Shown here one piece after another: positions 36,796 through 48,295 of a DNA stretch of 64,000 nt. The DNA comes from Plantago major. Taxonomy: Eukaryota; Streptophyta; Magnoliopsida; Lamiales; Plantaginaceae. A model generated the notes under the pieces. It had not been told where the DNA came from. It did not search any database and saw only the letters and a program-made list of their open reading frames with translations. The position numbers were made by a program, and so were the translations under genes. Positions within the stretch are counted from its first letter, which is position 1. Every line of letters starts with the position of its first letter. The DNA lies in the NCBI GenBank assembly GCA_026545765.1, contig CM048844.1, positions 51,866,932 through 51,930,931 of the forward strand, read 5' to 3'.

Positions 36796-39700
36796 GTGTT
36801 CAAGAAAGAAAGGTTGATGAGGACCGACTCCCAAGTCTCCACCTCACAACAAGATATCTCGAGACACCAATCGCCTCAGAGAACAAGTATCCGAGCCCGA
36901 TGTTCATACTGTGTAACTCTAAAACTAAACTACACTTCTACTCAGATATCTACAAAAGTTTTTGAACTCACTCAAAACTCTTTCTTTCAGTTTCAACAGA
37001 TGCAAAAGGTGTTCCCATTGAAGAAACAAGGACCTACTTCACTTCTTCAAAGCTCACACCGCCAAAGCATATTCAATGCTTCAAGAAATGGCAGGTTAAG
37101 GTGCTCGATTCTCCAAATATTGAGAATAACTGATCAACAACCAGACGAGCACAAGCTCGACTGGAAACGATGTCCAAGCAATGTTCCCTACAGTAACAAA
37201 TATTCGCCATGGATTTACTACACAAGGACTTTTCCAGAGAAGTGGCGATAGTTTGATACATGCCTTTGAATGTGCAGATGGTCAAACAAGATTACAGATG
37301 GCATTCAAGCCGCCTTCTGCACTCGAACTCATACCTTCTAACAAGAAGAAGACAAGGTAAGATCACTATCCCTAAGTGATCAATCAGATTCAAGATGATG
37401 AGGAGGAAGAAATGGATGAAAATTACTTTGATGAACCTCCCACCCACCATCACCAAAAGGATGATAATGACAAAAGGATGATGATGATGCCCCGCACTGT
37501 GGACCGGAGGAATTTCACGAAAAACATTGCCTAAATCAATGAAAAGCAAACCGAGAAGACTTCACGTAAATCTCCGCTCACATCACCTCAAATCTACTCA
37601 TCCATCTTCTAACCAACATGCAAAGCATTAACAAGTAGTCGAAGCTCCGAGGAAATCAATCGTAAAATATTAAACACTGCACTGTAAGTGCTCAACTCGC
37701 ATAACCGTTGAAGAAGAACAATAGCTACATCTTCAATCGAAGATCAAATAGCTCAATCCGTAGAAAAGCTTGATCAACTAGAAGATCAATACCTCAAAGA
37801 AATCAATGCTTACTCCGCTTGAAGAACTAAAGGATGTCATAATGCTAAACGACAAATACTGACATCAACCAAGATTCAAGTCAAGCATGATGCTAAGGTC
37901 GCATCATCTTCAAAGAAGTACCATCCTCCTCCCGTAAAGGAAAGAAACCAATCGAGATGGTTGCCGGACTTGATACGATTGATGAAAATGTCCAAGAGGA
38001 TGAAGATCATCGATAATAACTCGATGATGAAGAAGACAAGATGGGCAAAAGCATGCGCCATGAACATTTAGCGTTTTCACTTGAAAAGAAAGTTATTGCT
38101 CCTACAATCTTCAATAAACCGCCAAACGCCCACTCCCATGAATACATGAGTGTACCAAGTAATCAGCTCAATAAGGAGATGTCTTCATCATAGGAAGTAA
38201 TCACCATACCCTCTCGAATGAGAAAGTTCATCGAGCTCATCACCAGAGAACTACTAGCATGGTCATTGCTCGTAAAGATCCTCGAATGATAAGGACGGCG
38301 ATGTGTCTTTAGTCGAAAAGCTTTTCAAGAGGCAAGTTACATCACCGAAAAGGTATGCCATCCCAGCCCATCGGGCAGAGCTCACCGATAAGGACAATGG
38401 ACTTTACAAGTAAAATCAGAACTCAAAGCCGAACTTCGGTTGGTCACCGCCACAACTATTTACAAGGGCATTTCACTCTCTCTCGTATCCTTTATGAGAC
38501 CGAGTCACCAACAATGACTAAGGGGGAAAGAAAGTACAACCGACCTCAAAGTCAGGGGAATGGAAGAAGGAGATGAAAACAAGAAGAATTGAGTCAAAAG
38601 TGCGTCAAGGAAGAAGAAAAACTTCCACCCACCACTCAAAATCAATGAACCCTCTCAAGCCAAGTTGCTCCCGTAAACCCATCAAGGAACCAAATGGTAA
38701 CAAGTAATATGGCATGTAAACCTCCAAGGAGTACCAAGGCTCCAAGGAGAAGACAAGTAAGAGGGATTGATGAATCTTCCAAGAAGAAGAAGAAGGTCAA
38801 ATCAAGTCCTGTGGCAATGAAGAAGGTCAAAGATCTCACAAGAATTGATCTCGATGAAGATGATGAAGAAACTGATGAAGATGAAGCTCCTCTTCACGCA
38901 AAAGGAAACTTGAAAGCCTAATCGAGCCCATAGTCGCAAAGCCACAAGCGTACTAAAACACCTCCGAAATACCAAGTCTATCCAGGTGGTAGTTCTTCAA
39001 GCAACAACCCCAAAGAGAATTCAAGATGTAAAAGGAACAGAGAGTCAATAAAGACAAAGTCAACTTCCACTCAGCCGTATAGCCAAAATTGAGTATGTGA
39101 AGTATGACAATGATTCCTCCGCTCACAGTGAATCAATCAAAATGGCTATTGATTCTCGAACTTAAGCATCTATCAGAATTCAAGATTTTAACCAATCCTC
39201 AAACAAATTTATGGCATGGAGAAAGAATAAACCTACCTCGATCAACACCAATCACATCAAAGCATGGTCGATTTTGAAGTTGTCAAGAGAACTCAACATG
39301 AAGAAGGACCTCTCGATGATTGTCCATATGGAAAGCCGATGATGTGCACAAGATTCTCAATATCACAGAATGCAAGACCAAGACTTGTCAGGAACCCAGT
39401 CGCTCTATCCTCGAGAAGATCAATATATCTAAAGATTATCTATGAATACTTCAAGCTGACATCGTATAGAGCATGCCCGAAGTGGGGAAGGTCAAGTTTT
39501 GCCAAGAAAATCCTACAAACCTACAAAGAAGTCTGATTTGCCGTAGACACAGATGTAACTCTCTCTATGATTATTCGATGACATCAGGGTTTGAGATAGG
39601 AAATTATGCATCGATCCATAGAAATTTTGTTGAAGACTTTAAGATTGAAGACTTGAAGACTAGTTTCAGATGTTTACTGAGCCAAGTTACCCGTCCTAAT

Positions 39701-39969
39701 CCTATTTACTGTATTTTTGTATTTTGCCGATCGAGCTCAACTCAGATTCTTATTAGTTATTCAGAATCCTAAGTTGCGACTTATCCAAGAACTTACTTAT
39801 AGTATTTTATAAAAGATAACTTTGTCAAAGAAAGATCACACCTTCGATTGGGTTGATGTCTACTTTCCGCATCCACTTAATTATATGATTTAAAAGATCT
39901 CAAGAAATGATTAAGGTGGATCGTTTCTCATCCAGATTTGTAATAGAAGATAGTCATCGCTGACCCATC

Positions 39970-39983
39970 AAAATGGGGAAATT
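39970..39983 (+). promoter_or_regulatory. Polypurine tract of copia copy I
   Basis: AAAATGGGGAAATT immediately before the 3' LTR; identical in copy H. Confidence 0.8.
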
Positions 39984-41613
39984 TGTTAGATATTTTGTTA
40001 GAATATCTGCTTAGATTTTGTTCAAAGAACATGATGACTTATCTTAGTCTCGTAAAGGTGATTAGTACTCGTTCACTTGAACATTGTAAAAGAGGAAACC
40101 CACTAAGTATGATAGTCTAGCTAATCTTGTATAGGATGTTAGGTCTCAAATGTAATTTTTATTTTATGAAGAGAAGACCAAGAAGAAGACATCCAAGTAA
40201 AGCTCAACAAGATTTGAAGATTTGAAGAAATCGCACAAGATTATCGAATCATATTCGATATCTTAGCCGATATCTTAGTAGACGCGAATCAGCTTCAAAC
40301 AAACCGTCACAAGAGATATCTGAGTAATGAGATACATATCTGAAAACAAGGAAAGTGTCCACAGACATCTATTCTCGACACCTGAGCATTAACCACGCTT
40401 CAAAAAGAAACAAATATTGAAAAACAAAGTTGTTTCAATGAATAACAAGTGGTATCTCAAGAATGAAGATAAGGACGCAAAGAATCGATAACACGGTTTC
40501 GATATAAAGCATAGTGTCGCCGACACTACAGACAAAAGTATAGTACAAAGCATTTAATGCACGACAGAGATGTCCTAATAAAAGCAACCAACTTCGAGAA
40601 GAAGACAAACCCACATGACTATACACAGATATCGATAGTTTGAATTTGAGCTCAACGGATACTATTCAAACGGACTCAAATTCATCTATAAATATCAACA
40701 CTTAGACAACTTGAGAGAACACACTAACACAACTCGTAACACCGAATACTACAAACATACGATCTCGATCTTACTCTCTCAAAGCTTTACTTATCATCAA
40801 AGCTTTCTCATATACTAAAGCTTTTGATCTTGAGTAAACACCAAGTTCTAAGTGTCCCGATCCTAAATAAGCAAAGCTATCTGTAAGGAATTCAATCAAA
40901 AGATCAACTATCCGAGATTCATTCTCTTGAATGATATCATAAGACTTGGGTCAAGAAATCAACAAGATACCATACGCCGAAGTGTATTAAGTAAGTTCAC
41001 AGAGCTATTTCAATAACCAAAGTTATTAAGACGCCATCCGACAACTCAAATCAAACCAACACCAAAACCGCGTGAAGGTGAAGTACTTAGTTTGAAAATC
41101 GTGGAATAACTCCAAGGTTACCGGAGTATAGGAAGTACTTGATTTGGGGAAACTAAGGAATAACTCCAAGGTTATTGAGTATAGGAAGTACTTAGTCAGA
41201 AGTTAGGAATAACTCAAAGGTTTTTGAGTATAGGAAGTACTTCAAGAAGCTAGAACAACTTGGGGAACATTTCGTTGCTAACCAATTGTTCGTAATCTTA
41301 GAATAGGATTATTGTAAGGTTATCTCAATTATCGTTTCTAGTGAATTCTAGGTCTCGATAGACCAAGTGATTAGTCAATGATTACGCCACCTCCGATACC
41401 ACTATACTTGCCGTGTCATTTACGTCAGATTTATACTTCAAAGAACACACACACTTATTAACTGCTTTCTACACTTATCTTTATTAAGTCTTCCGTGACT
41501 GATTTTAAGTATCGATATCTATTCAGATATCTCGAGAAAGATTTGTTATCGACAAAAGTTTTAAAAGACTATTCACCCCCCGCCTTTTTACTTTGCTGTT
41601 ATCTCGACTAACA
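39984..41613 (+). repeat. 3' LTR of copia copy I
   Basis: 1630 bases, TGTTAG to CGACTAACA, followed by the CCAAT duplication. It differs from the 5' LTR mainly by short losses at CTG/CAG sites. Confidence 0.9.
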
Positions 41614-41721
41614 CCAATCCTGCTCCAAGAACAGTTTGGGGAGGAGGTTTATGCGTGTTGTATGTGTTGACAAAGACTATGATGTTAAGGTTTTTCGCTC
41701 TCTCAAAATAATAAAATAATA

Positions 41722-41890
41722 ATAAGTCTGAGTGGATCTATGGTACTAGTTACCACCACACTGTGGTGGGCACGCTTTCGACATTACATATATATCAAGC
41801 GTCCCTTAAAAGCTATATGACCATGAGGGTTGATGGCATGTATACCAAATCAGATGTACAAAGCGGACTTTCAGAAATGTACACTACCAA
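41722..41890 (+). other. Conserved 3'-region block, copy in internal 2
   Basis: It matches 22325-22505, containing GAGGGTTGATGGCATGTATA. It lies downstream of the copia insertion, in the resumed internal 2. Confidence 0.6.
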
Positions 41891-42419
41891 AATATTGAGA
41901 TGTAAAAAAAGACATAAGTATACGGTCATATATAAGATCGCAAAAAAGCAAGATGCAAAAAATGAAAACAGAAAAGGAGATAACGATCACCTTTTTATAA
42001 GTTCATCTACCGATTGTTATAGAGCTATGAAAAGTCCTTCTAACTTAACTGATCGAGTACATCGTATGAGGTATTTAAGGCATCTTCGGACGCAAGTCAC
42101 CATCCTTATCTCTTTATATTCTTTAGTGACTACCCTTCATCGGACACTTCCAGAGCGTGAGAGATTAGATGCATAGATCCATCTGTGAGGGACTACATGT
42201 TGAGCTTAAGTTCTATTTACTTTGGAAACGAATCAGGTGAACTTATGCATGTGATTCTTGAATGTCGCAGTGAAGTCAAAACTTCGCATTATCCTGCTTA
42301 TTATATGCACTCAGAGACTGTAGTCGGGAGTTAGACTTTATTTTGTTCTATATGTTTTTCATTTTCTAGGTTTTTAGAGAGTCTGCTGCTTGAGACAAGC
42401 AAGGTTCCGTTGGGGAGTT

Positions 42420-43904
42420 TGATGACCTTTTTATATCGCCTCATCTTGTCTTTTTGTCATTTTTGTTATCCTTAAGTATAGTTTTAGTTATTTTTCGCCT
42501 TTACTTGTTTTGTTCTCTTTCACTTTTGTAGGTATTTGGCTAAACCGCTAATTGAAGGCAAAAGGATGTGATTTACATACATCCGAAGATATGGTGTGCC
42601 GATGCTCGTATGGTTGCTAGAAATAAAGCGGAAACCAAAACGTAGATTTGAAGTAAAATGAGTAAAATCGAGCAAGAAGGACAAAAAGGGCAAAATCGTC
42701 ATTTTCCGAAAGAGTTAGCGAACGCCATCTTCAAGATTGGCATCCGCCAAAACAAAACAGGAATTTTTGGTGGACGCCAAAGTTGAACTCATGGACGCCA
42801 TGTATGGGTTTCAGGCCCGCCAAGTTTAATCTTGGCGTCCGCCAACTTCTTTCCATGGCGGACGCCAATTAGAAAGTTGGTGTCCGCCAACTTTCTCTGT
42901 TTCGGTCTGTTTCGGCATAATTTTTTCCGATTCTTTCCTAATTAGTTTTTCTTCCTTTCTTTTTAGTTAAAAAACAACATTATTACTTTCATAATTCATT
43001 CTATTGTCAACTATTGAACTTTACTGTCAAGCTAGACCTAGTTTCCAATGATTTTCACTCAGAATCCGACGATTATCATTGATTGGGAGCGTAATCTATA
43101 CTACTTTTGCATCAATCACTTCAGATTTTTCAGTTCTACCTAGTGTTTGTGACAACGAAGGGTAAATCTGTATCAATCGATCGAGTCCTCGTATTTAGTA
43201 TTAGATTATTTGTGTTAATGGTTTAATTGCTTATTTGATTATGTCTTCACATAACAAGAGTAGCTAAACACCTAGATTATGGGTGGTGATTTAAGCATGC
43301 TAGCAAGGGTTTATATGCTTATATGTAATCGTTACATTACTATGTGCTTTGTAGATTAAATCAGATATCCCGTTATTACATTTGATGCAATCCACAATAT
43401 CATCAAGTAGATTAAGCATTTGATCCTCGAAACCAAAACATTTTTCGCCTTGCTCTAATCTAGTAGTTAGCAAACGGTAATAGTAGGATTAGCTTTATTG
43501 ATTGTAGCTTAGTGAAATTGACACCTTCACTAATGCTATTCGCTTTTTGAACCCAAGTAGTGCAACTCGAGGTAATCGCTTCCTGGATCACATATTTCCG
43601 TTAGCTAACTTGTCTTCTAGTCACCACTCCATAATTCTCCTCATTCATATATCAATCTCGTTAAGTGTCAATCATATCTAGTTTTGTCTATCTAGTTGTT
43701 TACTGTTACGATAGTTAATCAATCTGTTGCCGAAGCAAACAAACTTTTACTGCTTTCCATATTGTTTCTATTTATTCAGAACTCAACTCACCTTAGTTAA
43801 GTCCTTCGAGACCACCTGGTTAATATCACCGCACTACAAATTTTGTAGTGTTGAGAATTAACTCGCTCTTAAACAAATATTAAAACTTTGATTTTGACAC
43901 ATCA
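42420..43904 (+). repeat. LTR3 of the tandem element
   Basis: 1485 bases, TGATGACC to GACACATCA. The sequence right after it is the interior of the D-element LTR, so the tandem sits inside D. Confidence 0.85.
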
Positions 43905-44087
43905 CTTTACTTCGTTGATTGTGAATTTAAATCCAAATAATTATCAAATCTGCATTGAAAACTCATGTTAATTGCTCGTACATTACTCGCTTAGTTAACT
44001 CCTTCGAGAACTAATCATGGTTTCGCTTGTTCGTTTTGCAACACTCCTTTATTACATTGTTTTAGAAGTAATAATTTGAGCATATCA
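43905..44087 (+). repeat. 5' LTR remnant of element D
   Basis: The 183-base 3' end of an LTR, ending GAGCATATCA. It aligns with 49845-49990 of the D 3' LTR. The rest of this LTR should lie left of the tandem element, outside the window. Confidence 0.75.
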
Positions 44088-44091
44088 AATT

Positions 44092-44109
44092 TGGCGCTGC
44101 TGCCGGGGA
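44092..44109 (+). promoter_or_regulatory. Primer-binding site of element D
   Basis: TGGCGCTGCTGCCGGGGA, the Athila-type site with one change from the 20734 copy. Confidence 0.8.
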
Positions 44110-44282
44110 GTTAACTCCACTGTAGTGTTAAGAGTTTTGATACGTATTTGTTTGTTTGTTTGTTACTACTGCCTAAAGTTTAGTGCACTAACATAAACTA
44201 AAGATTACTTCAAGGTTCTAGTCTGTGTAGCTTTCACTACAGGTTTACAGTTTGTAGAAGATAACAAGGAACGACCAGTCTA

Positions 44283-45640
44283 ATGGCTGCACATGTGGCT
44301 GGAATGAGCTACGGGGCTTACATGTAACCTGGCGAGGTTATAATAGGGGGAGCTGCTATCATTCTCCCAGAGGCAGCAAGAAACATGGAAATTAAGGGAC
44401 ACAACTTGCATGATTTGTCCGTGTTCTATGGTATGCCCAATGAAGATGTGATGAAGTTCCTCGTGGAGTTTCATAGTCGACGAATTCCATCGCTCCGTGG
44501 GGTTATCATGAGGATGTTAGGAGAAAGGTTTTCCCCATGTGTCCGAAGGATCTGGCCAAGAACTGTTTGTTGAATCAGCCAGAAAGATCACTACCGAACT
44601 AGGATGCCATTTACAAAGATTTTTTGGGAATGTAAGCATATTGCTGGCTTTGAGCAAAAGTATGATGAGTTAATGCAAAGCCTATGAACGCTTTAATCTG
44701 CTACTCTAATGCCCGCACTACGATTGATGAGACGGCTCTATGCAATACCTTCTATGATGGTTTGCATAGAGGACCAAATGTTGGTCAACATGAGTCTGGG
44801 AGGTTCGGTCCTAGAAAGCAGCACAGATGTGCTCAATGAATGCTTCACAAAACTTGCCGCTTCGTCTCAACACAAAGGGATCAGAGGAAAAACCAAGAGC
44901 CCAAGAGGCGAGGCCAAGTTACTGGAAGAGTCAAATTCTACCTGATTGAGGAACCGCCGGAGATCCAAAGAATCGCGCATGGCAAGTGCGAGTATATCAA
45001 CCGCCTAATAGTGAGAGGTGCAACCTCAGGAAATTACGCATGGAGCTAATCAAGGCCGCTATCAAAGAATAATGGTAGAAAACCCCAATGAATAGGTGGT
45101 TAATTGGGTCCAAAGGATTAATGGGCAATGGAAAAGTAATTAGCCCAGGGTTTCTGGGAAACAAAGGTTTTGACCAGAGTAAATTTTAACGACAACAATT
45201 TTTACGAGAACGCACTCAACCGTAGGGTATTGACCAGCTTGATCGTGAAATACATGGCTAAGTCGGAAAGATCCCGGATGGATTCACAAAGGAAGCAACA
45301 GAGGAATGATCATCGATTCAACGATATAGAGCAATAGATAAACGATCGTAGAGTATCGTGACGGTACGAAGCTTCAACAAAGGCGTAACAAGGCAAGCTC
45401 CTAGGTGTTTCGGAAGAACTGTGGTGAAGGTGGACTTGGAAGAAGAGTTAAGCCGGTTGTAGCCATCAGCATCACTACTTCCTATAAACCTGTGATTGAG
45501 GCACCAGAGGTAGCTGTCCCAAAGGTAGTATCAGAGCCTGTGGTCGAGCTCCTTAATCCTACTTTACCCAAAGTAGTCGCCCCAACAAGACTAATTCTCG
45601 TGAAATCAAGACAAGTTTCATGACTCTTGAGAAGGCGAAA
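44283..45640 (+). pseudogene. Athila-like gag of element D
   Basis: Starts MAAHVAGMSYGAYM. It contains FYGMPNEDVMKFLVEF (44425), matching gag of element E (FYGMENEDVMRFLKE). MSLGGSVLESSTDVLNE (44795) corresponds to MSLGGSI in gag of element F. A Pro/Val-rich tail (EAPEVAVPKVVSEPVVEL, 45500) leads to the protease. Several frame breaks. Confidence 0.65.
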
Positions 45641-46464
45641 GTGAATCAAGGATAAGAAGAGCCTATGTAACGGGGAAAACTTTGATTTGGCCGTATGGAT
45701 TGGTAATTCCCGCATGGGGATACACACAGTAGACATTGGAGCCAGTTGTAATCTTATGACCATTAGCACCTACGAGAAATTAGGACTGAAGAATGCGACC
45801 GATCAAAGGTCTTATGTCACAGCGTATGGGTCGTGAAGTGGACCTATGGGTACAATGAGGATGTTGTCGCCACACTACAAAAATATCGATAGCGGATAGA
45901 TCCGCTATATTGTAGCGATCCGCCGCTAAACTGTAGACGGATAAAAATTCCGCTACAAAATGTTCGCCGTAGGAGTTTAACGACGGATAAACTATCCGCC
46001 GCTATTTAGCGACTTGATAGTTTGTTGATCTTTTAACTAAATTCGGGCTATTTAGACGGATAACTATCGTTGCTAAATATCTTTTTTTTTGTTTTTTAAA
46101 AATTATTATACGGATAAACCGACAATTTTATACGGACATTCAATACGGATAAACCGACAATTTTATACAGATAAACCGACAATTTTATTCAATATGGATA
46201 AACCGACAATGATACAATAAATCGATAATTTTATACAATATCCAATATGGATAAACCGATTTTATTCAATACGATAAACCAAATGATACAATAAATCGGA
46301 TCTCACTAAATTTAATAATACGATATACAATACAATATAATATTTAATAATACAATATTCAAAATTATAGAATTATAAGAATTAATGTAAATTAGATCTC
46401 GACTAAATTGGATCTGATCGATTCCGGACGGATTCGACCTAGCTTGGGAAGATCTTGACTGATC

Positions 46465-46810
46465 TTGATGGTGGATCTAGAAATTGGTCGGAGGGTGATG
46501 GTGCTAGTTTGGTGTAGGATCGTGGTGGTGTGTGGATGGAGGATGGTGGTGGATCCGTGGTGGTGTGGTTGTTTTGGATCCGTCAGGTGGACGGTGTGGT
46601 GCCATGGTGGTAGGTGGACGGAGCGTGGAAGGCGGCAAGGTGGAGGAGCGGTGGAAGGTGGTGGTGGAAGGGTCGAGGTGGTGGGTGGAAGGCAGCGGTA
46701 GAGGATGGTGGTGGAAGGGTGGTGGTGGTGGTGGAGTTGTGGTGGTGGTGGTGGAAGAATGGTGGTGGTGGAGTGTCGAGGAAGGAGAGAAGGTGGTGGT
46801 GATTGTGAAT
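46465..46810 (+). repeat. GGT/GGTGGA-rich low-complexity tract in the CACTA element
   Basis: Imperfect GGTGGTGGA repeats. The long open frames here are Trp/Gly/Val-rich products of the repeat and are not genes. Confidence 0.75.
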
Positions 46811-47111
46811 GATGGGAGGAAGAGGAAGGAGTATAAATTTGGGTTTTCAGGATATTAGCGACAGATAGATTTATCCGTCGCTAGATTTATCCGTTTCTAA
46901 ATCTAGCGATGGATAACCTATCCGCCGCTAAATTTTCAATTTTTTTTTTTTGGTCTACGAAATTAAAGACGGATATATCTATCCGTCTCTAATTTAGAGA
47001 CGGACAGAAGTATCCGTTGCTATTTAGCAAGGGATATACGACGACGGACTAGCGACGGATAGAGCGACATGCTCTATCCCTCGCTAAAGTTGACTGATTG
47101 GTCGCTAATTA

Positions 47112-47135
47112 GCGACGGATAGTTCTATCCGTCGC
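47112..47135 (+). repeat. Perfect hairpin near the right CACTA end
   Basis: GCGACGGATAG, a TT loop, then CTATCCGTCGC: 11-bp arms. A similar imperfect hairpin (GGATAGAGC...GCTCTATCC) lies at about 47056-47079. Confidence 0.8.
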
Positions 47136-48104
47136 CCCTTTCCGTCGCCATATAGCAGATTTCTTGTAGTGTCAATCTAGATGGAGTTCGTGTAATGACA
47201 TATTTTGTGTTCATTGAGTCACGGAACTGGATTGGGAATGATTCGACATCGAATATGCTGCTCTTGGGACGTCCCTTCATTATCTGATCAGATGATTGTT
47301 AATCTCCACCCCGCACTTGCACTTTTGAGGTACAAGGCAAGCAACGCAAGTTTGCTTGCCTATATTGACCCAACATCTTCTTATTCAAATGAGGGAGGAG
47401 AGAAGACATATATAGGGGCCTACACTGGACCCCTGTACATTTATTCTTACTTGTAGGGGCGTAAAGGAGCCACCATTGTGGGAAATCCTTCTATACAAGC
47501 AAAATGAAGAAGGAGTCTCACATGCTATAGTTACCTGCTCTACTTTCTCACTTTTGTCAATCACTCATTGCTTGAGGACATGCTCGAGTTTTGGTTTGGG
47601 AGGGGAAGTGTGAAGTAGAGAAACTTTGTTGCACTTTGTTGTTTTGTTTTATTTTTGTCTTATTAGAGTATGTTTTGTTGAGTCTGAGTCTTTCTTCCAA
47701 GTCAAACATCTATTGAAAGTGATAAACTTGTTAGCTGCTTATGTTTTGATTGAGTATTAATCAGTAGTAGTTGGCATGTTTTAAATCTTTTCGGTACGTT
47801 TTTCTTTTAAAGAACTGGAATTTGTATTTATGTAGTCCGAAAATCCTGTGAGAAGCCTTAGCTGATGAAAATATATTATACCGGCGATTGCATTGTATGA
47901 CTTGCAGGAAGAGCATGTTTTTTAAAAATTTCTTTCGCCTTTTCATACTTACGTGTGTTTTGATTAGAAGGGGATGATGAACGGCATGATGTTTTTACTT
48001 GACCATTCTATTTTTGAACCCATTCTAACGAACAGGCTTGGGGAGAAGTTATTTTCATATGATTGATTTGCATTTTTGATCCCTGTTCTCGAAAGGTTGT
48101 TTAA

Positions 48105-48295
48105 TTATTGTCTCGTGGTGCATCTGTGGTCCAATGTGATCACCATTAGTCGTGTTGGGCATGTTTCAGATGCATCCTATATACCGGTGTGGCCTAAAAG
48201 CTATATGACCGTGAGGGTTGATGGCGTGTATACCAAACTGATATGCACAAAAGTGCAGACTTTCGGTAAAATAGACACCTATCAAAAATTGAGAC
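48105..48295 (+). other. Conserved 3'-region block in element D
   Basis: Contains AAAAGCTATATGACCGTGAG. It is the best-preserved copy as a reading frame (KSYMTVRVDGVYTKL). The stretch 47290-48105 has no recognisable feature. Confidence 0.6.

Larger units (their letters stand above)
34330..39536 (+). pseudogene. Intron-bearing extra gene downstream of pol, copy I
   Basis: It starts MASKNT at 34330 and ends at about 39536 (KKILQTYKEV). Recognisable segments in order: KLILDMLEKAQIKGFLS (34530), KLFEVQNLGKDFEINTKDDE (34710), LACILHDALMVYKE (34890), repeats with DELINVAKNGE (35460), a Gln/Asn/Thr-rich part (35840), NPVIEQVPQLNERDQTE (35940), four introns at 36147-36790, an acidic run (DDEEEEMDENYFDEPP, 37395), KLDQLEDQYLKEINAYSA (37768), a Lys-rich tract (SSKKKKKVKSS, 38775) next to DLDEDDEETDEDEAP (38850). 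The composition suggests a long, partly coiled-coil, partly disordered nuclear-type protein; this is an inference. Its position matches Sirevirus envelope-like ORFs, but I see no signal peptide or membrane segment. About 20 frame breaks as read. Confidence 0.6.
26104..41613 (+). mobile_element. Full-length copia element, copy I (15.5 kb, Sirevirus-like)
   Basis: Paired LTRs of 1686 and 1630 bases, a TGGTATCAGAGC primer site, gag, protease, integrase, RT and RNase H in copia order, a long extra gene downstream of pol, and a polypurine tract. Large size, a gag with a coiled coil, and an extra 3' gene resemble the Sirevirus group; that lineage call is an inference. All coding parts contain many frame breaks as read. 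Confidence 0.9.
19461..43904 (+). mobile_element. Tandem Athila-like non-autonomous element: three LTRs, two internal regions
   Basis: LTR1 (19461-20727, 5' end missing), internal 1 (20728-23049), LTR2 (23050-24576), internal 2 (24577-42419, with a copia insertion) and LTR3 (42420-43904). Without the copia and its extra 5-bp duplication, internal 2 is 2328 bases, against 2322 for internal 1. Each internal region starts with the same primer site and ends with the same purine tract. Only a gag remnant is present; there is no protease, RT or integrase, so it needed another element's proteins. Sharing of the central LTR points to unequal recombination between LTRs of sister copies. Confidence 0.85.
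45873..47171 (+). mobile_element. Non-autonomous CACTA (En/Spm-type) transposon
   Basis: Terminal inverted repeats CACTACAA...TTGTAGTG. Subterminal regions are packed with AGCGACGGATA in both orientations, as is usual for plant CACTA elements. 1299 bases and no transposase. The expected 3-bp target duplication is imperfect (CCA left, TCA right). The middle holds a GGT-rich repeat. Confidence 0.85.
45690..47290 (+). pseudogene. Aspartic protease of element D, split by the CACTA element
   Basis: VDIGASCNLMTISTYEKLGL at 45729-45788 gives the D-[LI]-G-A-S active site of Athila proteases (catalytic Asp codon 45732-45734). The frame EDVV before 45873 resumes as NLDGVRVMTYFVF after 47171. LLLGRPFI at about 47260 is the family's C-terminal flap-side motif. 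After it no RT follows. Confidence 0.7.

Noticed and set aside
34330..39536. Envelope glycoprotein assignment for the extra gene
   Set aside because: The position fits an envelope-like ORF, but I see no signal peptide, transmembrane segment or furin-type site; composition suggests a coiled-coil, acidic/basic protein.
19461..43904. RIP-like or deamination mutagenesis as cause of the copy differences
   Set aside because: C-to-T changes would give TAG, TTG or CTA; the observed changes gain CG and involve indels.
46465..46858. Overlapping Trp/Gly/Val-rich open frames
   Set aside because: All derive from the GGT repeat inside the CACTA element; long stop-free frames are expected from such a repeat.
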